Shown: positions 45,063 through 53,825 of the stretch, piece after piece
How the letters are laid out: each line of letters opens with the position of its first letter
Position numbering within the stretch: position 1 is the stretch's first letter
Assembly: GCA_963772445.1 (NCBI GenBank)
Contig: CAVYXK010000003.1
Coordinates: forward strand, 372,001-436,000
Length of the DNA: 64,000 bases
Source of the DNA: CAVYXK01 sp963772445
GTDB lineage: Bacteria; Pseudomonadota; Alphaproteobacteria; Acetobacterales; Acetobacteraceae
Direction: 5' to 3'
Translations under genes and position numbers: made by a program
Notes under the pieces: generated by a model
The model's input: the letters and a program-made list of their open reading frames with translations, nothing else
What the model was told of the DNA's origin: nothing
The model's database searches: none

Positions 45063-46254
45063 GTACCGGCAGCGGCACGACCTCGGCGCCACCAGCCTCG
45101 ATCCCGTCGAGCAGGTCAGCGAGCCGTTGGAGCGCGGCGGCGACCTCAGGGCGATACCTGGACCGGTTGTAGATGCCGGCAATCTGGCTGTTCAGCGTGG
45201 CGTGGTTCAGCGCCGCTTCGATGACGTGCGGCTGCTCGCCCAGGTCACCCAGTAGCGTCGCACCGGTCCGCCGCAAGTCGTGGCGATGCCAGTCCGAGGT
45301 GTTGGACGCATGCTGAATTGTCTGCGTTTCTGGCGACCAGTGCCCCAGCCGCCCGCCGGTCGCAGTACTGAATACACGAACATCGGGATGACCGGGTTCG
45401 AGCGAGCGAAGCAGCGCGACGGCTTGGTCGGACAGCGGCACGGTATGCGGCTCGCCGGTTTTGGTCTTCGAGATTGTCCAGGTGCGCGCGACAAGATCAA
45501 TGTCGCGCCAGCGCGCCTCGCCCAGCTCCTCTCGCCGCGTCAAGGTCAGCAACAAGAACCGCAGTGCCTTGACGTGCACGCGGTCGCTTGCCCGGAGCAA
45601 TGGCAGGATGCGCGACAACTCTTCACGGGACAGCACGCGACGACGTCGACGAACGGAGGTCGACGGTGTCAGGTCGCAGAGACCGCGATCACAATAGGCG
45701 CGCCCGGCGGCTGATGCCCACCGCAGGATCGGCAGTAAGTTTCGCACGGCAAGGGAGGCGTTTTGCTGAGCCGGGTAGCGATCGGCCGCTAACTGCAGCA
45801 AGCCTATGGTCAACGATGTCAGTGGCACATGCAGGTGTGCGGCGAACACCAGGGCGATGCGTCGCTTTGCTTTTGGCCAGCTCGACAGCCCGGACGCACG
45901 TTGTTCGCCATACAGTTCGACTATCGCTGCCAGGGTGCTCGCGTCCTCGACCTCGGCCTTGGCGCGGGCGGCCCGCTTCTCTCCGACCGGATCAGCGCCA
46001 CCACGAACGGCCACGCGCTGGGCCTCGGCAGCCTTGCGGGAGGCGGCGATGCCCATGGCCGGCCATGCGCCCAGTCCGATTGAAAGCTGGCGACCAGACG
46101 GGCCTCGGGCTCGCAAGCCCCAAGTCGCCGCGCCGGTGGCGGTGATCCTCAACCGGAGGCCCCGGCAGTCCGGGTCGCGCAGATCGCGCCGGAGCTTCGC
46201 CGCCTTGGTCTCCCGGATCACCCGGCCGATGGTGCTGTCCGTCAGTTTGGTCAC
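45052..46254 (-). CDS. Site-specific tyrosine integrase (DUF4102-type)
   Basis: 400 residues from GTG 46254 with AGGGGGC upstream. The N-terminal DUF4102 domain (LRDPDCRGLRLRITATGAAT, LSIGLGAWPAMGIAASRKAA) is followed by the core-binding domain and catalytic domain: Arg in LTRREELGEARW, H-x-L-R in HRHDLRRTGA, and NHATLNSQIAGIYNRS with the nucleophile Tyr. Intact. It lies 194 bases from the candidate right attachment site, as expected for the island integrase. Confidence 0.9.
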   Translation of the reverse strand: MTKLTDSTIGRVIRETKAAKLRRDLRDPDCRGLRLRITATGAATWGLRARGPSGRQLSIGLGAWPAMGIAASRKAAEAQRVAVRGGADPVGEKRAARAKAEVEDASTLAAIVELYGEQRASGLSSWPKAKRRIALVFAAHLHVPLTSLTIGLLQLAADRYPAQQNASLAVRNLLPILRWASAAGRAYCDRGLCDLTPSTSVRRRRRVLSREELSRILPLLRASDRVHVKALRFLLLTLTRREELGEARWRDIDLVARTWTISKTKTGEPHTVPLSDQAVALLRSLEPGHPDVRVFSTATGGRLGHWSPETQTIQHASNTSDWHRHDLRRTGATLLGDLGEQPHVIEAALNHATLNSQIAGIYNRSRYRPEVAAALQRLADLLDGIEAGGAEVVPLPVRGV

Positions 46255-46436
46255 GGTACTGCCCCCTGATCTCGGGCCTCGTCTGGGGTCACACAAACGG
46301 CGAAACGCCCCCGCACAACCACGAGCGCCCCTGGACGGTGTATGCTCGGCTAGGATGGTGGAGGCAAGCGGAATGCCGAGGCGCTCAACGCATTCCTGCA
46401 CATCCTCGAACACGCCAGGACAGTCGCGCTGAACTA

Positions 46437-46482
46437 TGCTCGGCAACGCGTCGTAGTCGCGCAGTTTCAGGCTTTGGTCGAT
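46437..46482 (-). pseudogene. Uma2-like fragment at the right island edge
   Basis: IDQSLKLRDYDALPSI on the minus strand matches the middle motif of Uma2 proteins. It ends at the right repeat. Joining it to the left-edge fragment (HNHVLISQDEKRAMVYT) reconstructs a normal Uma2 stretch. No earlier part of the gene is found to the right. Confidence 0.45.
46448..46461. repeat. Candidate attR core
   Basis: GCGTCGTAGTCGCG, identical to 32551-32564, next to the integrase gene. Confidence 0.55.
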
Positions 46483-46558
46483 CCATCACGCTTCTGGACA
46501 AGACCGCGGAGCACGGCCAGAGACACGACGCCGACCGGGCTGGCGTATATGTCCGCCC

Positions 46559-46579
46559 CATGTAAAAGCACGTTACATG
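46559..46579. promoter_or_regulatory. Palindromic operator at the TetR start
   Basis: CATGTAA-N7-TTACATG, a perfect 7+7 palindrome covering the TetR start codon. The same half-sites recur at 47278-47298. Suggests autoregulation. Confidence 0.6.
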
Positions 46580-47239
46580 ACATGGTCGGGACACAGCGAC
46601 GGCTTCCAGCGTCGCGGCTACCATCACGGCAATCTGCGCGAGGCGCTGATGGAGGCCGCGCTGAGCCTGATCGCCGAGACCGGCCCGGCCGGATTCACCA
46701 TCTCCGAGGCGGCGCGACGAGCCGGCGTGAGCCCGGCGGCGCCCTATCGGCACTTCCGCGACGCCGATGCGCTGCTTGCCGAAGTCGCGCTACGCGGCTT
46801 CGAGCGGCTTGCAGAGACACTAACGGCAGCCTGGAACGACAGCCGCCCAGATCCAATCACCGCTTTCGAGACGCTCGGCCGCGCCTACCTCGCATTCGCC
46901 CGCAATCAGCCCGCCTACTACGCGGCCATGTTCGAGACCCGGATCGCGGCCGATGCCTACCCGGCGCTCGCCGCCGCGGCCGACGGCGCATTCCGCGTCC
47001 TGCGCGAGGCCGCCGAGCTGGTCACCGCGCGCCTGCCGAAGGAAAATCGACCCCCGTCATTAATGATGGCGCTGCATGTCTGGGCGCTGTCGCATGGTAT
47101 CGCCTCGTTGTTCTGCCGACCCGATCGGGCCCGTCGCAAACTGCCGATGTCAGCGGAGGATCTCCTGGAGGCGGGGGTGCTGCTCTACCTCCAGGGTCTC
47201 GGCATCACCGGGGGCGCGCCGGGCAAAACGGATCGCTGA
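46577..47239 (+). CDS. TetR-family transcriptional regulator
   Basis: 220 residues. The HTH spans about residues 15-65: GYHHGNLREALMEAALSLIA, FTISEAARRAGVSPAAPYRH, FRDADALLAEVA. This N-terminus (YHHGxLR) and the C-terminal domain (AWNDSRPDPITAFETLGRAY, MMALHVWALSHGIASLF) fit the WHG/TetR_C_33 group. It probably represses itself and the DUF2852 gene through the two palindromes. The inducer is unknown. Confidence 0.9.
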   Translation: MTWSGHSDGFQRRGYHHGNLREALMEAALSLIAETGPAGFTISEAARRAGVSPAAPYRHFRDADALLAEVALRGFERLAETLTAAWNDSRPDPITAFETLGRAYLAFARNQPAYYAAMFETRIAADAYPALAAAADGAFRVLREAAELVTARLPKENRPPSLMMALHVWALSHGIASLFCRPDRARRKLPMSAEDLLEAGVLLYLQGLGITGGAPGKTDR

Positions 47240-47277
47240 GCGGCGATATGGTCTTGACGCGTGTGCGACGGGCCACC

Positions 47278-47298
47278 AATGTAAATGTGTCTTACATT
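47278..47298. promoter_or_regulatory. Palindromic operator before the DUF2852 gene
   Basis: AATGTAA-N7-TTACATT, a perfect palindrome 15 bases upstream of ATG 47313. Same half-site core and spacing as 46559-46579. Confidence 0.6.
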
Positions 47299-47312
47299 CA
47301 CACGAGGACCAA

Positions 47313-47810
47313 ATGGCCAACAATGGGAGCCAACAGGCATACGGCAATCCGGTGTGGGGCCCCGGGCCAGGAAGCTTTCTGGCGTGGGGCGGGGACGCCT
47401 TCTGGCGCCAGCTCGTCAACTCCCGAGCCTTCTGGATCGGGCTGACGATCCTGGGCTTCATCGCCTGGTGGCCGATCGGTTTGGCGCTGCTGTTCTTTTC
47501 GTTGGGGAGCGGACGCATGGGATGCGGAATGCACCGCCGCCACGGTGGTGGACGCGGCGGCTGGCAGCACTGGGGCGGCCCTTGGGCCGGATGCCGGCGA
47601 GACGAGACCTCGGAACAAGCGCCGACCAGCGGAAACCGGGCGTTCGACGAATACCGCGCCGAGACCTTGCGCCGGCTGGAGGAGGAACAACGCGAATTCG
47701 CGGCGTTCCTGGATCGGCTGCGCTTCGCCAAGGACAAGGCGGAGTTCGATGAGTTCATGGCTTCCAGGCGTCAGCCGCCTGCGCCGCCGGAACCGCCGCC
47801 CGCGGCGTGA
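47313..47810 (+). CDS. DUF2852 membrane protein
   Basis: 165 residues. One membrane segment (FWIGLTILGFIAWWPIGLAL) is followed by a Gly/His/Trp-rich loop (HRRHGGGRGGWQHWGGPW) and the C-terminal helix NRAFDEYRAETLRRLEEEQREFAAFL-type (split here) with KAEFDEFMASR. This matches DUF2852, inner-membrane proteins of unknown role in alphaproteobacteria. Its promoter carries the TetR-type palindrome. Confidence 0.85.
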   Translation: MANNGSQQAYGNPVWGPGPGSFLAWGGDAFWRQLVNSRAFWIGLTILGFIAWWPIGLALLFFSLGSGRMGCGMHRRHGGGRGGWQHWGGPWAGCRRDETSEQAPTSGNRAFDEYRAETLRRLEEEQREFAAFLDRLRFAKDKAEFDEFMASRRQPPAPPEPPPAA

Positions 47811-47845
47811 ACCCTGTTTGAACCCGCCGGTGCCGAAACAGAGCT

Positions 47846-48496
47846 TCAGCTCTGCACCGGACCGGCGGGACCAAGGACCGCGGTCGGCAATAGGTCAAGA
47901 CTGCGCTGTCGAGCGAGCGGCGTGGGCGCATCGGGTGGAGGAACCATCCCGATCCGATCGTGCCACCAAGTGGGCAAGCCGACCCGCGCCGTACCAAACA
48001 GGTCGTAGGCCGAACCAGCGACGAACAAGCACTGATCCGCCGCAACGCCGATCTCCCGCAGTGCGAGCTCGTAAGGTTGCGGCTGTGGCTTGTAGAAGCC
48101 GGCGCGCTCAGCAGTGACGATGACGCGGAAAGGGACAGCGAGCCGACAGGCAGCACGTTGTCCAAGCGCCTCGGAGCAGTTGGTTAACACCCCGAGTGGT
48201 ACTCCCGCATCATGGAGCTCGGTTAGGACGCCATTCGCCTCAAGCCACGGCTGAAGTGCGCCGTAGCGAGCGGCAAGCTCGGCCGCGAGACCGCGGGGCA
48301 ACCCGCTGGCGTCAGCCGCTTCCGCGACGAGGTCTTCGTAGGGTCGATAGCGCCCGGTCTTGTATGTGATGCGGAGGTATTCAGTGCGCCAACGACGCCC
48401 GGCATCCGCGCTTCCAGCCACCTCGTTCCACAGCGACCAACTGTCGAGCAAAGCCGTAAGAAGGTCGAAGAGAACAGCCTGATAACGTCGTGTCAT
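47846..48496 (-). CDS. HAD-family hydrolase
   Basis: 216 residues. Motif I VLFDLLTALLDSW (nucleophile Asp), motif II VLTNCSEALG, Lys motif YKPQPQPYELAL and motif IV FVAGSAYDLFGTARVG. The second Asp of DxD is replaced, as in haloacid-dehalogenase-like members. Substrate unknown. Single gene facing the DUF2852 gene. Confidence 0.85.
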   Translation of the reverse strand: MTRRYQAVLFDLLTALLDSWSLWNEVAGSADAGRRWRTEYLRITYKTGRYRPYEDLVAEAADASGLPRGLAAELAARYGALQPWLEANGVLTELHDAGVPLGVLTNCSEALGQRAACRLAVPFRVIVTAERAGFYKPQPQPYELALREIGVAADQCLFVAGSAYDLFGTARVGLPTWWHDRIGMVPPPDAPTPLARQRSLDLLPTAVLGPAGPVQS

Positions 48497-48619
48497 GGCT
48501 CTCGATGGAATTTACGATGCACCTTGGTGCCCGCCCATGGGTTTCGCTCTGCCGCCGCCTCCGGGCGGGCCCCTCGGCCCTCCTGCGAGACCAAGGATGG
48601 CGCCGAAGGTTTTTTGCTT

Positions 48620-48655
48620 GTAATGCGATTTTGCATTACCATCTGATCGTCAGAT
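48620..48655. promoter_or_regulatory. Two palindromes upstream of the AbrB-PIN pair
   Basis: GTAATGC-N6-GCATTAC at 48620-48639 and ATCTGA-TCG-TCAGAT at 48641-48655, ending 14 bases before the antitoxin start. These are likely operators for the antitoxin or antitoxin-toxin complex. Confidence 0.5.
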
Positions 48656-48669
48656 AAAGGATTTCGGGC

Positions 48670-48936
48670 ATGACCACTTTGACCGTCACCGCTCGCGGCC
48701 AGGTTACCTTCAGAAAGGATGTCCTGAAGCATCTCGGTATCCAACCTGGCGACAAGATTAGGCTCGATTTGTTGCCCGATGGTCGGGCGGAGCTGAAGGC
48801 TGAACGGCCACAGGGTTCGTGGCGCGAGTTCCGGGGCTTCCTCAAGGGGAAGACCAACGGGGCGCGGCTGTCGATTGCGGAGATTAACGATACGATCGCC
48901 GAAGCGGGCGCGTCGGCCGGGATGGGCCGCGAGTGA
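48670..48936 (+). CDS. AbrB/VapB-type antitoxin
   Basis: 88 residues. TLTVTARGQVTFRKDVLKHL, GIQPGDKIRLDLLPDGRAEL is the AbrB/SpoVT swapped-hairpin DNA-binding domain. The C-terminal FRGFLKGKTNGARLSIAEIN would bind the toxin. It overlaps the PIN gene by 4 bases. Confidence 0.9.
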   Translation: MTTLTVTARGQVTFRKDVLKHLGIQPGDKIRLDLLPDGRAELKAERPQGSWREFRGFLKGKTNGARLSIAEINDTIAEAGASAGMGRE

Positions 48937-49343
48937 AAATCACGGTCGATACGAACGTGCTGTTGCGCGCGGTACTGGACGATGATGAGGCACAGCAGGA
49001 AGTAGCGATCGAGACACTGGAAAGCGCCGATGTGGTGGCGATCAGCGTGCAGTGCCTCTGTGAGTTCGCATGGGTTCTGAGTTGGGGATACAAGACGGCG
49101 CGCGCGGAAATCGCTGCTTCGATCCGCCGTCTGCTCGGCATGCGCAACGTCGTCGTCAACCGTCCTGCGGTCGAGGCGGGCCTTACCATGCTCGACGCCG
49201 GCGGCGACTTCGCGGACGGCGTCATCGCCTATGACGGCAACTGGCTGGGTGGCGAGACTTTTGTCTCCTTTGACAAAAAGGCCGTCTCGCTCATGGCCAA
49301 GCAAGGACAACGGGCCTGCTTGCCGGCCTCGCTTAAGGGATGA
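48933..49343 (+). CDS. PIN-domain toxin (VapC-like)
   Basis: 136 residues from GTG 48933 (GTGA overlap). Acidic PIN sites are VDTNVLLRAVLDD, the Glu in LCEFAWVLSWGY, GGDFADGVIAYDGN and VSFDKKAVSLM. Likely an RNase toxin with the AbrB-type partner upstream. Confidence 0.9.
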   Translation: MKITVDTNVLLRAVLDDDEAQQEVAIETLESADVVAISVQCLCEFAWVLSWGYKTARAEIAASIRRLLGMRNVVVNRPAVEAGLTMLDAGGDFADGVIAYDGNWLGGETFVSFDKKAVSLMAKQGQRACLPASLKG

Positions 49344-49660
49344 TCGGCAGCACACCCTGTCGCCGGCCGTGGCAATTGCTGCTGAGAAGCGTTGGCACCG
49401 AGGCCGTCACGGGGGCCTGCTTCCGGGCGTGGGGCACGAGATGTTCTCTTTATGTCCCGCGCGCCGCCGGCGGAACCCGATAGTGGCCTCCCGGCTTCGG
49501 TTTCTGATCGGGACCCCGGCCACTCCATGCGCACGCGACAACGCTGCGCGGTGAACGCCAGGCTCTCGCCGGCCGCGCGCTTGCACTATCTACCGCGCCG
49601 CGAGACCTATTGTCCTGGCGAGTAGCCAGTTCACCAGCGGACGGATGGAAAGGGGACACG
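49344..49660. other. Upstream region of sucA
   Basis: No gene is supported. It must hold the promoter for sucA-sucB-lpd now that the island and other genes separate this set from mdh-sucCD. I see no clear consensus promoter by eye. Confidence 0.4.
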
Positions 49661-52508
49661 ATGGCAGGCGTTGATATCCTGGCCTCGGCATTCAGCGGCG
49701 CGAACGCCGCCTTCCTGGGCGATCTCTACGCCCGCTGGGCGACCGACCCGGATGCGGTCGATCCGAGTTTTGCCGAGCTTTTCTCCACCCTGAATGAAGA
49801 ATCCCGAGCGGTGTTGGAGGAAGCGACCGGCGCGTCCTGGGCGCCGCGCCCGGCGGCTTTCGGCAACGGCGCTGCGGCGGCGGCAGCCGCCCCCTCGGCA
49901 GAGCAGATCCGCGCCGCCATCATCCCCTCGCTTCGCGCGCTGATGCTGATCCGCAGCTACCGCGTTCGCGGTCACTTGGAGGCGCAGCTCGACCCGCTCG
50001 GCCTGCAGACCCCGAAGCCGCACGCCGAGCTCGACCCCGCCACCTACGGCTTCACCCCCGCCGACTGGGACCGCCCGATCTTCATCGATAACGTGCTGGG
50101 CCGCGAGACCGCCACCTTACGCGAGATCGTGTCGATCCTACGCGAGACCTATTGCGGCCATGTTGCCGTCGAGTTCATGCACATTCAGGACCCGGAGCAG
50201 AAAGCCTGGATCCAGCGTAAGGTCGAAGGCGCGCCGTGGAAGCACCAGTTCGATGCCGCCGCCAAGCGCACCATCCTCCAGCAGCTCACCGAAGCCGAGG
50301 GCTTCGAGGCATTCTGCCAGCGCCGCTACGTCACCACCAAGCGGTTCGGCTTGGAAGGCGGCGAAGTTACCATCGCGGCCACGCACGCGATCATCGAGGT
50401 CGTCGCGGCGGCCGGTGTGAACGAGATCGCCATCGGCATGCCGCATCGCGGCCGGCTGAACACACTTGTCAATATCGTGCGCAAGCCGCTGACCGCGCTG
50501 TTCAGCGAATTCGGCGGCGAAAGCTTCAAGCCCGACGACGTGCAGGGATCGGGCGATGTGAAATATCATCTCGGCACCTCGGCCGATATCGACATCAGCG
50601 GCCATAATGTGCATCTGTCGTTGCAGCCCAATCCGTCGCATCTCGAAGCGGTCGATCCTGTCGTGGTCGGCAAGGTGCGCGCACGCCAGGACCAGGCCGG
50701 CGACACGCGAGACCGCCGCTCGGTGATGGCGATCCTGATGCACGGCGACGCTGCCTTTGCCGGGCAGGGGCTGGTCTATGAGACGCTGGCGATGAGCCAG
50801 CTCATCGGCTACCGCACCGGCGGCACTGTGCATGTGATCGTCAACAACCAGATCGGCTTCACCACCGTCCCTGCTCACGCCTACTCCGGCCTTTATTGCA
50901 CCGACGTCGCCAAGTCGATCCAGGCGCCGATCCTCCATGTGAATGGCGACGACCCCGAGGCGGTAGTGTTCTGCGCCCGCATGGCAGCCGAGTTCCGCAT
51001 GCATTTCGGCTGCGACATCGTGCTGGACATCGTCTGCTATCGGCGGCACGGGCATAACGAGACCGACGAGCCGGCGTTCACGCAGCCGGTCATGTATCGC
51101 GCAATCGGCGCCAGGAAGACGATCCGCACCTTGTACGCTGAACAGCTCGTGGCTGAAGGCGTGGTGTCGGCCGAAGAAGCGAAGGCGCAGTGGGACGAAT
51201 TTGCCGCCAGGCTGGAGGCGGCGAACAAGGCCGCGCAATCCTATAGGCCGAACAAGGCTGATTGGCTGGAAGGTCATTGGTCCGGCCTATCGCACGAAGA
51301 AGGCGAGGTCGAACGCACAGAGGAGGCCACCGGCGTCGAGACCGCGGTGCTGAAACAGATCGGCCAGGCACTCGCGCATGTGCCAGACGATTTCGATGTG
51401 AACCCGAAGATTGTCCGTCAGCTCGAAGCCAAGCGGCAGATGATAGACAGCGGCGAAGGGATCGATTGGGCGACCGGGGAAGCGCTCGCCTTCGGCTCGT
51501 TACTCTTGGAAGGACACCGGGTGCGGATGTCCGGCGAAGACAGCCAGCGCGGCACGTTCAGTCAGCGGCACGCCGTGCTGGTCGATCAGACCAACCAAAA
51601 CGAATACGTGCCGCTGAACAACATCGCACCGGAGCAAGCCAGGCTGGAGATCTACAACTCGCTGCTGTCGGAAGCCGGTGTGCTGGGCTTCGAGTACGGC
51701 TACACGCTGGCCGATCCGCGTACGTTGGTGCTGTGGGAGGCGCAGTTCGGCGATTTCGCCAATGGCGCGCAGGTGATCATCGATCAGTTCCTGGCCAGCG
51801 GCGAGACCAAGTGGCTGCGCATGTCCGGGCTGACGCTGCTGCTGCCGCACGGCTATGAAGGGCAGGGGCCGGAGCACTCCTCGGCGCGGATCGAACGCTA
51901 TTTGCAGCTTTGTGCCGAACACAACATGCAGGTCTGCAACCTGACCACGCCGGCGAACTATTTCCACGCGCTGCGTCGCCAGCTCCGGCGCAACTTCCGC
52001 AAGCCACTCGTTTTGTTCACGCCGAAATCGCTGCTGCGCCACAAGCTCGCGGTTTCGCCGCTGCACGAGATGGCGACGGGCAGCGCCTTCCAGCTCGTCA
52101 TCCCGGAGATCGACCTGATTGCGCCGGCTGAAGACGTGCGCCGCGTCGTGCTGTGCAGCGGCAAGGTTTATTACGACCTGCTGGCGGAACGGCGCGAGCA
52201 GGGGATCAACGACGTGGCGCTGCTTCGGCTGGAGCAGCTCTATCCGTTCCCCGAGAAGACGCTGGCCCGGCTGCTAGGCGCCGTATCGCAACGCCGAGCT
52301 GATTTGGTGCCAGGAAGAGCCGGAGAACATGGGCGCCTGGAACTTCCTCGATCGGCGGATCGAGGCCGTGCTACGGCGATTGGACGGGATCGCGAAACGC
52401 CCGCAATATGCCGGCCGCGCGGCGGCGGCCAGCCCGGCCACCGGGCTGTCGCGCACCCATGCTGCCGAGCAGGCGGCACTGGTCGCCGATGCGCTGGGGT
52501 TGCGCTGA
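49661..52508 (+). CDS. sucA: 2-oxoglutarate dehydrogenase E1 (frameshift near the C-terminus)
   Basis: Start ATG 49661 after GGAAAGGGGAC. The N-terminus SGANAAFLGDLYARWATDPD is the typical E1o opening. Catalytic part: FCQRRYVTTKRFGLEGGE, AIGMPHRGRLNTLVNI, SLQPNPSHLEAVDPVV, CYRRHGHNETDEPAFTQPVM, and LLPHGYEGQGPEHSSARIER. One extra G at 52276-52277 shifts the frame before the conserved YRNAELIWCQEEPENMGAWN, otherwise fusing into sucB; corrected length is 948 residues. The thiamine-dependent enzyme decarboxylates 2-oxoglutarate. Confidence 0.93.
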
Positions 52509-52525
52509 ACCGGGGGAGGAGCGTC

Positions 52526-53812
52526 GTGGCAACCGAAATCAAGGTTCCGGCGCTCGGGGAGAGCGTCACCTCTGCTACAGTCGCGCGTTGGCTCAAACAG
52601 GCCGGCGACCAGGTGGTGGCCGATGAACCGCTGGTTGAGCTTGAAACCGATAAGGTTACAGTCGAAGTCAATGCGCCGGAAGCCGGCGTGCTGGCCGCCA
52701 TCGCCGCCGAGCAGGGCAGCGAGGTGGAAGTCGGTGCGCTGCTCGGCACGCTGGACGCCACCGATGCTGCGGCAGCCGCTGCGGCCCCGAAGCCGGCACC
52801 CGCCGCTCCGCCGCCTCCGCCTGAGGTGCCGGACGTGCGGGCCGCCGCCAACCCACCGCCGGGTGTGAACCCGCCGCCCCGCCCTACTGGGCCGGTCGCG
52901 CGCCCGGCCACGCCGCCCGCTGATGTCGCTGCGCGCGCACCGATGCCCGCGGCGGCAAAGATCATGGAGGAACATCACCTCTCGGCAAATGATCTGGCTC
53001 CTGGCAGTGGCAAGGACGAGCGCATCACCAAGGGGGACGTGCTGGCCTTCCTGAATCGTCCCGCGCAACGCCCGCCGGCACCCGCCGCGAAAGCGCCGCG
53101 CGAAGCCGATGCGGGTGAGCAGCGCGTGCGCATGACGCGGCTGCGTCGCACCATCGCCGCGCGGTTGAAGGATGCGCAGAACACCGCGGCCATGCTGACC
53201 ACCTTCAACGAGGTGGACATGTCGGCGGTGATGGCGCTGAGATCCGAATATCGCGACGCGTTCGAGAAGAAGCACGCCGGCGTTCGGCTGGGGTTCATGA
53301 GCTTCTTCGTCAAAACCTGCGTGGTGGCGTTGAAGGAGTTCCCGGCTGTCAACGCCGAAATCGACGGCGAAGACCTTGTGTACCGGAACTTCGTGCACAT
53401 GGGCATCGCGGTGGGCGGTCCGGCGGGGCTTGTCGTGCCGGTGATCCGCGACATCGATCGCCTGGGGTTCGCCGAGATCGAGCAGGCGATTGCAGATTTC
53501 GGCCGCCGTGCGCGTGATGGCACGCTGAAGCTTGATGAGCTTGCCGGGGGAACTTTCAGCATCACGAACGGCGGCGTGTACGGCTCGTTGATGTCCACGC
53601 CGATCCTCAATCCGCCGCAATCAGGCATCCTGGGGATGCATAAGATCCAGGAACGGCCGGTAGCGATCGGCGGTAAGGTCGAGATCCGGCCGATGATGTA
53701 TCTGGCACTCACGTACGATCACCGGGTCGTCGACGGACGTGAAGCGGTGTCGTTCCTGGTGCGGGTTAAAGAGGGTGTGGAGGACCCCCGTCGGTTGTTG
53801 CTGGATGTATAA
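52526..53812 (+). CDS. sucB: Dihydrolipoyllysine succinyltransferase (E2)
   Basis: 428 residues from GTG 52526 with GGGGGAGGAGC upstream. Lipoyl domain with the modified Lys in ELETDKVTVEVNAPEAG, a Pro/Ala linker, an E3-binding domain (AAKIMEEHHLSANDLAPGSG), and the catalytic domain ending LTYDHRVVDGREAVSFLV with His and Asp. It transfers succinyl groups to CoA. 17 bases after sucA. Confidence 0.96.
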   Translation: MATEIKVPALGESVTSATVARWLKQAGDQVVADEPLVELETDKVTVEVNAPEAGVLAAIAAEQGSEVEVGALLGTLDATDAAAAAAAPKPAPAAPPPPPEVPDVRAAANPPPGVNPPPRPTGPVARPATPPADVAARAPMPAAAKIMEEHHLSANDLAPGSGKDERITKGDVLAFLNRPAQRPPAPAAKAPREADAGEQRVRMTRLRRTIAARLKDAQNTAAMLTTFNEVDMSAVMALRSEYRDAFEKKHAGVRLGFMSFFVKTCVVALKEFPAVNAEIDGEDLVYRNFVHMGIAVGGPAGLVVPVIRDIDRLGFAEIEQAIADFGRRARDGTLKLDELAGGTFSITNGGVYGSLMSTPILNPPQSGILGMHKIQERPVAIGGKVEIRPMMYLALTYDHRVVDGREAVSFLVRVKEGVEDPRRLLLDV

Positions 53813-53825
53813 GGAAGCGTTCCCA

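Larger units (their letters stand above)
32551..46461. mobile_element. Phage-like genomic island inside the TCA gene cluster
   Basis: Bounded by a 14-base direct repeat, with a tyrosine integrase as the last gene next to the right repeat. Nearly all genes are on the minus strand and include phage-type families: adenine methyltransferases, a DUF2213/DUF5131 protein, an excisionase-like protein, and many small unknowns. No capsid, terminase, portal or lysis genes are seen, so this is a degraded prophage or an integrative element. It separates mdh-sucCD from sucAB-lpd. Confidence 0.65.

Noticed and set aside
46254..46600. tRNA gene as integration target
   Set aside because: No cloverleaf or CCA-like end could be found here or near 32550; the repeat lies in Uma2-like coding sequence instead.
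52277..53812. Apparent SucA-SucB fusion protein in one frame of 1400 codons
   Set aside because: Caused by a one-base shift near 52276; the normal SucA end and stop at 52508 and a ribosome site before GTG 52526 show two genes.
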